Shown here one piece after another: positions 9,577-17,486 of a stretch of DNA of 64,000 nucleotides. Under the pieces are notes generated by a model. That model made no database searches. It was not told the origin of the DNA and saw only the letters and a list, made by a program, of their open reading frames with translations. Every line of letters starts with the position of its first letter. Within the stretch, counting starts at the first letter, position 1. A program made the position numbers and the translations under genes. Origin of the DNA: Aurantiochytrium sp. KH105 (Eukaryota > Sar > Bigyra > Thraustochytrida > Thraustochytriidae); contig BGKB01000151.1 in assembly GCA_003116975.1 (NCBI GenBank), positions 1 to 64,000 of the forward strand, given 5' to 3'.

Positions 9577-12399
9577 ATGCCGAACAGGCACAGCGCGAGG
9601 TCGCTGGTCTCGACCGACTTGGACCTGTCGGGCGCGGAGCTGTTCGCCGACGACGACGACACGCGGCTCACGCGCAGGTCGAGGGGCAAGAGCCTGCGGC
9701 AGCACCGTCGCAGCCGCAAGATCCCGCCCCCCGTCGCCGACGACGACAGCGACAGCGGCATCGACGAGGACACCGAGGAGGACGCGGCATCTGCGCGACA
9801 GGAAAAGTCTCACGTGAGGCAACTTGAAAAGGTGCTCGAGCTCGAGGACGAGCTCCAAAGCCTCGAACAAAGCAAAGGACAAGCGCCAAAGACGGCAGTA
9901 CGCAAGCGCAGAGCGTCGAAGCGCGCGTCTGCACGCCAGTCTCCTGAAGACTGGCTTCTTCAAGGCTACCTGAAAAAGGGCGAATGGCGAGCGCCTACGC
10001 AATGCGGATGCTTTCCCGTGCGCGAGCGCCAATACAAGGACAAGTTTGCCGCAATTGATGTGGAATCCTCTGCCCTCGTCTACGCGAAGACGCGACACAT
10101 GATCGTGAACGAGACGTCGAAGCGCATTCCGTTCGCGGACATTGCCAGGGTCGAGCTCGAGGGACCTGACTCGAACAAGTTTCGCGTTTTTATCAAGCAA
10201 ATCGCACAGGAGCGGCACAAGAGCCGCGAGTACTACTCGTGGGCAGCGGTGGACCACGCCTCGGCGCAGCAGTGGATCGACGCGCTCAGCCACGCGACCT
10301 TTTTGCACGCAACCGTGTATCAAGTTGGGCCGACGGGTACTTTTCCCGAGGCGGAGCTTGGCGTGCGCCCGCTCACTGCCATTTGCATTTCTGGAGGTGG
10401 CGCAAGATCTCACACAGCCACCTGCGGTACGCTTCGCGCGTTGCAGCATTTGCAGCTCCTCAACACCAAGGACGTCAACTACATGAGCACAGTGTCCGGC
10501 TCTGCCTGGGCGACTTCAATCTACATGTTTTACCAAGAAGGCGCCGAGACGGACGACGAACTCCTGGGCCCTAGAACGAGTCTCAACGACCTGCACCTTG
10601 ACTACCTCAGCGACCAGGTCATGGCGCCCATCCTCAAGCCGGCCACGGTCGATCTTTGGCGCAAGGCGGAAAGCCTATTTTGGTCGACCAACACCCACGA
10701 ATGGTGGGAGCGCACGGTGGCCGAGATTTACCTCGAGCCCTTTGGTCTCAACGACGACTACTCGTTCGGGCACCCCGACATGGCAGCGGCGCTTCAGGCG
10801 CAGAACCACTATCTCGCAAACGTTCGTCTCGCGCACAAGAATCGTCCCTTTTGGATCGCGAATGCGGCCATTTTGGGGCCGCAATGGGCGCTCGCTGGAG
10901 ACCTTTTCCCGATTCAGTTCACCCCCATGTACTCGGGGTCGCCGTTCAAGCGCAAGATGCATTTGCGCGGCCTGCAGGAACGCAAGCGCCACGAGGACGT
11001 TTACATTGGTGGCATCATGATCGACTCGTTTGCCTTTGGCTCGGATACTCCCCTCAGCGCGCCCAAGCCCAAGCGCCCCTCGCTCAAGGATGGCCTTGCG
11101 GACGGATTTGCGGACGGCCTCAAGGAGAGTGCGAAGGTTATCACCAATGCGGCCACCGAAATGGTGACGAGCGTCTTTGCGACGCTCGAGAGCCTCGTCA
11201 AGGACCACCAAGAAGAAATGCATCGCGGCGTCTCCAAGCGTTCGGTCATGGTGGCATACCCGGACCAACCGCTCACTCTGCGCCATGCCATTGGTATCTC
11301 GAGTCACGCACCCGCCTTCATTTTTAAGAACTCCAAGTTCATGGAGCGTCTCAACCCTCGCAACAAGCTCTGGGCGCCTCAGGTTGGACGGCGTGGTTCG
11401 GGTCCAACGCCGGATCAGCCGGAGAAAGCGACAGAGATGGACTTTGCCGACGGTGGAGTGATTGACAATGTCGGTCTTCTGGCCATGCTCCAGCGGCAGG
11501 TGCGACGCGTGTGTGTCTTTGTCAACAGTGAAATCAAGGTTCCGCTGCACCGCCGCAAGCCCCGCGCTCGGTCAGGTCGTGTGACTTCTCTGCGCAAGTC
11601 TCTGCGCCGCATGAGCATTCGCAGCCGCTCGAGCAGGTCCATTGGCGAAAAGCTCAAGGGCCGACTCGACGAGCTTCACCAGACCCTCGGCGACGAGCAG
11701 CAGACGGCTGCCAAGCTGGCCGAACACAAGGCCGTCTTTGAGTCCTCGGACTCGGTGGGTGGCGAGGAGGAAGAAGAGGATGACGCCGAGTCGGTGAACT
11801 TTGACTCCTCCGAGGCCTCCTTTGATGGCGGCTACGAATCTTTTCTTCCCGAATACGAGGACTGGCCGCAAGCGAGTGTTCTGCCGCTCTTCGGCATTGA
11901 CGTGCCCGTCAAGGGCGAGTTTGGCGTGTTCAGCCACAATCAGGTTTTCCGCAAGGGGGACATTGTCAATCTTCTCGAGCAGTTCCAGCAGGCCAAGGTG
12001 ATGGGCGAGCCCTTGATTGCAGAGCAAACCTATGAGGTCTTGCCGAACGAGTGGTGGGGCATCAAGGGCGGCTGGGATGTCACCATCATGTGGGTGTACT
12101 TGGAGAAGGTGCGTTCCTTTGAGCTGCAGCTCCCGCGTGAGACCACAGAGGAGATCGACAAGGGCCGGAAGGGTCTTTTCCCCCACTTTCCGAACTACAA
12201 GACGTTTGGTCAGAAGAAGGGCAAGTGGATTGAGCCCGCTCTGACGACCGAGCAGGCCAATCTCTTGGCCGCGCAGTGCGAGTGGACCATTCTCCACGAA
12301 GCCGACCGTTTTACGAGCTTTTTCCGCGACGCCGAGAAGGACCTCCAGCGCCGCGAGTCCCGTATGGTGCAGAATCTGCATGAGAAGGGTTTTGTCTGA
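9577..12399 (+). CDS. PH-domain cytosolic phospholipase A2-like lipase
   Basis: The product is 940 aa from the ATG at 9577; an open upstream frame in the leader is low-complexity. After an acidic/basic N-terminus with a short coiled coil, a PH-like domain spans about 125-245 ('WLLQGYLKKGEW', 'QQWIDALSHATFL'). The catalytic domain resembles group IV cPLA2/patatin folds: oxyanion loop SGGGAR (272-277), nucleophile V-S-G-S with Ser307, and the catalytic Asp in 'MDFADGGVIDN' (D625). A Ser/acidic insert lies at about 715-760. The likely reaction is hydrolysis of a phospholipid acyl ester at a cytosolic membrane surface. The PH domain would target phosphoinositides, taking the place of the C2 domain of animal cPLA2. 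Group and substrate are uncertain. Confidence 0.85.
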   Translation: MPNRHSARSLVSTDLDLSGAELFADDDDTRLTRRSRGKSLRQHRRSRKIPPPVADDDSDSGIDEDTEEDAASARQEKSHVRQLEKVLELEDELQSLEQSKGQAPKTAVRKRRASKRASARQSPEDWLLQGYLKKGEWRAPTQCGCFPVRERQYKDKFAAIDVESSALVYAKTRHMIVNETSKRIPFADIARVELEGPDSNKFRVFIKQIAQERHKSREYYSWAAVDHASAQQWIDALSHATFLHATVYQVGPTGTFPEAELGVRPLTAICISGGGARSHTATCGTLRALQHLQLLNTKDVNYMSTVSGSAWATSIYMFYQEGAETDDELLGPRTSLNDLHLDYLSDQVMAPILKPATVDLWRKAESLFWSTNTHEWWERTVAEIYLEPFGLNDDYSFGHPDMAAALQAQNHYLANVRLAHKNRPFWIANAAILGPQWALAGDLFPIQFTPMYSGSPFKRKMHLRGLQERKRHEDVYIGGIMIDSFAFGSDTPLSAPKPKRPSLKDGLADGFADGLKESAKVITNAATEMVTSVFATLESLVKDHQEEMHRGVSKRSVMVAYPDQPLTLRHAIGISSHAPAFIFKNSKFMERLNPRNKLWAPQVGRRGSGPTPDQPEKATEMDFADGGVIDNVGLLAMLQRQVRRVCVFVNSEIKVPLHRRKPRARSGRVTSLRKSLRRMSIRSRSSRSIGEKLKGRLDELHQTLGDEQQTAAKLAEHKAVFESSDSVGGEEEEEDDAESVNFDSSEASFDGGYESFLPEYEDWPQASVLPLFGIDVPVKGEFGVFSHNQVFRKGDIVNLLEQFQQAKVMGEPLIAEQTYEVLPNEWWGIKGGWDVTIMWVYLEKVRSFELQLPRETTEEIDKGRKGLFPHFPNYKTFGQKKGKWIEPALTTEQANLLAAQCEWTILHEADRFTSFFRDAEKDLQRRESRMVQNLHEKGFV

Positions 12400-13881
12400 A
12401 CATGTCCAAGTCACCCACCAGCCAGCGCATCGCATTGCAGTACTACTACTACTACGCCTAGGCTTTTTGTTGATTTTGTTGTAGTTGTTGTTGTTGTTGT
12501 TATTATTGCCAAGAGCCCTTATCAGGCTGCCATTCCAGAGAACGTGAAATCTTACAAGCCGCCGCGGACGCCAGCAGCCACACTGCCAGCGTAATGGCTG
12601 CTCCGGCACAACTTGTTCTTCTTCTTCTTGGCAGGTAAACACCCAACTTGACAGTGAGTGCTTCATAGACTTTTGACTTGCTAATACTTACCAAACAACT
12701 CGCTAAGCGGACGAATTCCTGTAGGTCGCATCGATCCAACGGGCCGGTGCACGTGTCGCGCTCGACGGGACTGGCAGCCGCAAACATCGCGTGGCTCGAC
12801 CGAATCCTGGACCAGCGACGACACCTAATCTTGCGCTCGTGGCAACGCCAGCGCGATCCGGCCCGTGCGCGCACCGTGCGTGGCCTCCCTTTCCTTCTCC
12901 ACTTGGTTGGCCGCCGCACCGCGCATGAAGATTAGATACTTAAAGTATACCATGCGCGATCACTTTGTAGTATGCCTACACCACATCGAGTACCGTCCTC
13001 CGCGGTGCAGGGCGCGAGATCCGGGCCCGCGGCGCCCTAATGGACCTGCGTTTTCGTCGATCGGGCCGCCGCACGTGCCGCCGAGAGCGGTGGCGAGCAG
13101 GCAGCCAAATAAGCAACAAACAGCAGCCGCTGCCGCAACAAACAGCAGCCAGGCCCAGCTGCAGCACAACAGCGAACGCGAACCGTCACGAGCGCGAGGT
13201 GATCGCTCTCCTGCTTTGCACGGCAGGACACACCTTGCCGAGAGACCCGCGCCCGAGGCTCGGGGCGGCTCTGCTCGCGAGCGGCACGGGCAAACCGGAA
13301 TCACTGTCAGTCCACACCGGCGGCACGGGGTGCGCTTGGTCGGCCGCGGCTCCGCGTCATCCGCCCGCACGAAGCAGCGTCTCGAAACTACGAGCATTCC
13401 TGGCACGGAAGGCCAACAAACGCTCGTGAGGTGCCAGCAGCAAGCACGCCCTGCGTAGGAGGCAATTTGCAAAACCGATTTGGCAGTACTACTATACCCT
13501 GCTTGCTGCTTGCTCGCGAGGCAGGGCGCACAGCCGCGGCGTGCACGCTCTCGCTCGCAGGCGCAGAGCCCGGACCTTCGCACGGCGACCGGCCGCGCGT
13601 CCACGCCGCTCGGGGCGCCTCGAGGTGGGGGTCGAGGTCGAGGTCGATTCGCGCAGAAGGCGCAGCGGCAGCAGAACGGGAGCGAGCTGCGCGACTCGGG
13701 GCGGCGAGCGCGTCATTGCAAATCGCGGCGGCGCTGCTGCTGCTGCTAAAAGCGCGAGGCTGACCGCGCAAAGGCGGGCAGAGCAGAGCAGAGCAGAGCA
13801 GACGGAGAGACAGGCAGGCAGACAGACATCGACGCGGCCCCGGCAGCTTCGCGCGGCGGGAGGGAGGACCGGGCGGGCGGG
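12400..13881. other. Intergenic region, 1.48 kb
   Basis: This stretch lies between two same-strand genes. It starts with the phospholipase 3' region, including 'tactactactac' and TTG/TTA trinucleotide runs (about 12440-12505). The rest is GC-rich sequence upstream of the CREST-like gene, with a 'gagca' pentamer run (about 13783-13803). Several frames of 60-210 codons exist, but all are Arg/Ala/Pro-rich and lack recognisable domains. No gene is supported. Confidence 0.45.
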
Positions 13882-14988
13882 ATGGCGGCGTGCGCGTACT
13901 GCGGCCCCGCCGCGAAGAGCGATGAGGCGGGGGACGATGGCGCGCCGCGGCCCGAGTTTCGGACATGGGGCGATCAGGTAATGTGGTCGAACGCTGCGTA
14001 CCTGGTGGCGAGCGGGTGCGCGGCGGGGCTGGGCGTGTGGGACGTGGCGGTGCTCCTGGTCTTCGTCACGGGTGGCTCGTCGCTGTACCACTTGCACGCG
14101 GAGAGATCGCATTTGTGGCTCGACGCACTCTTTGCCTCGGCGCTCTTTGTCATGGCCGTCGTCGCGCTTTTTGATGCCATCCAGAAGCAGCACTGGGCAT
14201 ACATTGGCGGATGCGCTCTGGGCTTTCCGTTGCTCATCTTCCTCTTTGTCGCGAGCGACCTGCCAGAGTCCAAGAACTACGCGTTCTACCACATTCTCTG
14301 GCACTACGCCACCGCCTTTGGCACGGTCATGGTGGCCATGTACATTGCTTCGGAAACCACGCAAAAGCTCTCCTTTGAGCTTTTTACCTGGGAAGCGGCC
14401 AAGTATGGCATGGGCTTTGTGCTGCTCTGTCTGCTAGCAATGCGCGACACGATCGAGCGCACCTTTTTCACCAACTTGCGTAGCACGCTCAAGGGCCGCA
14501 CCGATGTCGTCGTGACGAACGAGAACGAGGTCATTGTGGCGGGCCACCACTTTTCGCATTGGTGGTTCTGGGTTGGCTATGCCTTGCAGCTCGCGGGAGT
14601 CTTTGCTGTGTACAGCCTCGGCTGGAAGGAGCTCACGCTCTTGTTGGCTGGCGCCATGTGCACCGCTTTCACATACCATGCGCTTTTTGCGCACTGCGAC
14701 CTCGTACTCGACCTCACGCTTGGAGCTGTAGCGCTTCTTGCCGTTGCGGGCGTGTTTTTCCAGCTCTCTGGCTACGAGAGCTCTGCGGACTGGGCCATCC
14801 TCATGGGTATCGTTACGCTACCCTGTCTTTTCTCCTGGGTCACGCTCTCCTCGGCCATGCGAAAACGTCTCATTGCCGGTCTCGACGTTCGCGTCTCGCA
14901 TGCCATCATCACGGCGTGCAACGCCACTGCGGCCATGATGGCATGGGCGAGTCGCGACCTTCTTTTCAGCTATGCTACGGCCAAGTAG
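13882..14988 (+). CDS. Multi-pass membrane protein with two CREST-like halves
   Basis: The product is 368 aa with about 11-13 hydrophobic segments. The first half has 'GGSSLYHLHAERSHLWLDAL' in adjacent helices and 'FYHILWHY' in a later one. The Ser...His...Asp plus His-x3-His pattern matches the CREST superfamily (alkaline ceramidases, PAQR receptors, TMEM8/PGAP6 and myomaker), which are putative metal-dependent lipid hydrolases in ER, Golgi or plasma membrane. The second half repeats the arrangement ('FTYHALFAHCDLVLDL') but its last helix ('SHAIITACNATAAMMAW') keeps only one of the two final histidines. This suggests a tandem duplication with one degenerate site. CREST membership is inferred from motif spacing. 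Substrate is unknown. Confidence 0.65.
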   Translation: MAACAYCGPAAKSDEAGDDGAPRPEFRTWGDQVMWSNAAYLVASGCAAGLGVWDVAVLLVFVTGGSSLYHLHAERSHLWLDALFASALFVMAVVALFDAIQKQHWAYIGGCALGFPLLIFLFVASDLPESKNYAFYHILWHYATAFGTVMVAMYIASETTQKLSFELFTWEAAKYGMGFVLLCLLAMRDTIERTFFTNLRSTLKGRTDVVVTNENEVIVAGHHFSHWWFWVGYALQLAGVFAVYSLGWKELTLLLAGAMCTAFTYHALFAHCDLVLDLTLGAVALLAVAGVFFQLSGYESSADWAILMGIVTLPCLFSWVTLSSAMRKRLIAGLDVRVSHAIITACNATAAMMAWASRDLLFSYATAK

Positions 14989-15451
14989 AAACGGCGAGCA
15001 AGGTCAATGTCCCAAGTCCAGAGCAGAACACACTGCTTTGTTGCAGTGGGCTCTCTTCCACAATTCACCTCTCCAACCTTGTTCCCTCTCGACCTCTCCT
15101 CTCCTCTCCTCTCTTCTCTCCTTTTCACACATACACAGTTCATTTTCGTCCACGCGCGCTTTCAATTCTCTTCCCGTCCCGCTCTTGTCTCTGTGGGTTT
15201 CCTCGGATTACTGCACACATACACGCAAGCTTTTGTATTTTGGGTACGGGCCAGTCCGTCAGCCAACGCCTCTCGCACGGAACGCGCTTCTATCGCACGA
15301 ATGCGAGTCCGTCTTTTACGGACTGAGTTCTGCTGCAGATTCTTGATCTAAATGTTCAATTGATATCAAATTACGAATTTCACTGCTGCCAAGCTTCGAT
15401 CATAACGTTGCCTTCCACTTCGGGTTGGCCTAGAGATATTGCATTTATTCA
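14989..15451. other. Convergent intergenic region
   Basis: This 463-bp stretch holds the 3' ends of two convergent genes. It is pyrimidine-rich (repeated 'ctcctctcctctcc' around 15095-15120), becomes AT-rich after 15340, and probably carries both polyadenylation regions. No gene is seen. Confidence 0.4.
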
Positions 15452-16702
15452 TCATGACGTTTCGTCCTCTTCGCCGTAAGAAACACTCCGCTGACGAGAT
15501 CTGCGGGCGCTACTGCGACGTCGCATGGAACTCTTGCGATGTATCATACCGCTGTCCTTGATGCGCGCGCGCAGGGCTTCAGCCTGAACCTCAAATCCTT
15601 CCTGGAATGTTGCGACCTGCGCGAACAGGTCCTCTCGAAACACCTCGAGGGTAACGTCCAAATCTTCGTAGAATTCGGTCAGATCCGCAACCACCATCTC
15701 GACGAGATTGCGGGCCATCTCCACAAATCCAATCACGCCTTGGGCGATCTCCTCGCGACGACCGGGCATATCAATTCGCGAAAAGTATGCGAGCAGCCGT
15801 GCGGTCAAGTTCTTGCCGCCAATCATCATGTTGTTGATCTGCGCGCCAACCTCGCGTCCATAGTCCAGAATCTCCACGTGGTGATGCTTCCAGACCTCGG
15901 GAAGGTAGAGCGCCGGGGTGAGACCTGTGATTAATGCCAACATCGCGATGTCGACCACAGGGTGCTCATAAAGTGCCAGATGCGCAACGCCCAGGAGGCC
16001 CAAGGTCACAGGTCCGTAGACCACCGGGGAAAGGAGAAAGAGCGTCCGGAGCTTGTCGTGTTTGAAGCTTCCGTAAATCCACTGACCTGGAATCGCCGTC
16101 ATGTTCCCTCGCTTTCTCGCATCGAGTGGGAGCTCCTCTTCAGGCTCTGGCAGCGGAACTCCGACAAACTCGAGCAACCGCACGCCTCGTGTCTCGTCCT
16201 TGACGACTTTCGCCAATTGGTAAAACGCAGCGGTGATGAGCACAGGCACAACAAAGGAAAACACTGCGACTTCGGCCAAAAGCTGGGGCGTCGCCGGCCA
16301 AGGGCCAGGATGTGATCCGGCATCTGCGAGAAGCCACAGTAAGTTGATGGCGTGCTTGTGCGCCGAAGTCACCGTGAGAATGGGCTCGATGCGATCCTTT
16401 TCCTTGAGTCGCTTTGGAAAGATAAAACCGAAAAAACCAAAGTCTACCGCAAAGGCGAGCACCGAGCTTGTGAGAAGGCACCACCGTCGCGGCGCAGCAA
16501 GTAGGCCATAGCCCGTGAGAACATCTGCAAACGAGACAAGGAGAAAGCCAAGCGTTGCCGTCAAGGACCAATGCGTGAACTTGAACATCCACGCGCCGCC
16601 CTGCCATCCATAAAAGTAGCGCAAGTCCACGCGTACTGTCCACAGCGCGTTGACAAGTGCCGCGGTCGTCAGTGCCGCGTGCAGCGCCCTCATGTTTGCC
16701 AT
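15452..16702 (-). CDS. AIG1/FAR-17a (ADTRP)-like integral membrane protein with cytosolic tail
   Basis: The first ATG is at 16702, giving 416 aa; the frame further upstream lacks an ATG. There are about six hydrophobic spans in residues 8-270. 'YGWQGGAWMFKFTHWSLTATLGF' (helix 2) and 'VTSAHKHAINLLWLLAD' fit the AIG1/ADTRP family. In that family a Thr in the second helix and a His in a later helix hydrolyse fatty-acid esters of hydroxy fatty acids (FAHFAs). Unlike the roughly 230-aa animal proteins, this one continues with a helical tail (about 290-380) and a basic, Ser/Arg-rich C-terminus (RRRSSARRSRQRS), probably cytosolic and phosphorylated. Family assignment is moderate and rests on motif order. 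Confidence 0.55.
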   Translation of the reverse strand: MANMRALHAALTTAALVNALWTVRVDLRYFYGWQGGAWMFKFTHWSLTATLGFLLVSFADVLTGYGLLAAPRRWCLLTSSVLAFAVDFGFFGFIFPKRLKEKDRIEPILTVTSAHKHAINLLWLLADAGSHPGPWPATPQLLAEVAVFSFVVPVLITAAFYQLAKVVKDETRGVRLLEFVGVPLPEPEEELPLDARKRGNMTAIPGQWIYGSFKHDKLRTLFLLSPVVYGPVTLGLLGVAHLALYEHPVVDIAMLALITGLTPALYLPEVWKHHHVEILDYGREVGAQINNMMIGGKNLTARLLAYFSRIDMPGRREEIAQGVIGFVEMARNLVEMVVADLTEFYEDLDVTLEVFREDLFAQVATFQEGFEVQAEALRARIKDSGMIHRKSSMRRRSSARRSRQRSVSYGEEDETS

Positions 16703-17486
16703 GGTGTCCGCGCTCGTCTCGACGCACTCCTCCTCTTTTTCCTTCTCCTCTTCCTGCCGCTGCAAGAGTCGCGGCCTGCAGCTGCCCGCGACGCACGATC
16801 GCGGCGCGTCTCTGCTTTCGTTCGAGAGAGGAAAGGAGTTTGCCCGCTTGCCGGACGGATGGATGCGTACTTCTTCTCGGCACGCGCGTAAAGTCGAGCT
16901 GGTCGTACTTCAGGCGCACGTGCCGCCAGCGGGATCGATTCTCTACTGCTACGCGCACACTTGCGGTCGCGCTATAACCTATTGCCGATCGCCCGCGTAT
17001 ACACTGCGTTATGTGCCGCGGCCATGTGCTGGGTTGCGAGAAATTAACGCGAGAGCGCTCCCGTCGAGACGGAGAACGAAGGACTTGCGAAAGTCTTAGA
17101 GGCTGGTGGGGCCGGTCTTGGGACGACTGCTCGCTCGTGGAAGCCTTCGCCTACAGGATGAACGATCGCCCGGCTGAGCGAGGTTGGAGGAGTCTGGTGG
17201 CGGGTTGACGGTGAGCAAGCGAGCGGCCAAGGAAGGATGACGCACAAGTAGGCCTACTAGGTATTAGGCCTAGCATCATTTGCGGTTGGTGCCAACAAAA
17301 AGCGCGAAGGCGAGGCCAACGGAGGAAGGGAGACGAAGATAGATAAATAGATAGTCGGCGACACAGGCGAGCGAAGCCGCGGACCGGCGTCGACTCGAGC
17401 TCGTGACACTCGCGCGCGTGAACAAGTTCGATCGCGTGCTTACGCGCGGTTGCTCACCGCACTGACGGAGTTATCACAGTCAGAAG
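16703..17486. promoter_or_regulatory. Divergent promoter region with paired TAGGCCTA palindromes
   Basis: These 784 bp lie between the divergent AIG1-like and nucleotidase-kinase genes. Two copies of the palindromic octamer TAGGCCTA lie 16 bp apart (17249-17256, within GTAGGCCTAC, and 17265-17272). The same octamer occurs twice more in the intergenic region near 32.8-33.0 kb. A role as a regulatory site is speculation. No gene is supported here. Confidence 0.35.

Noticed and set aside
9181-10449. 422-codon minus-strand frame opposite the phospholipase 5' half
   Set aside because: Its composition (Arg/Leu/Ala) and lack of domains fit an antisense shadow; the plus strand encodes the PH and lipase domains.
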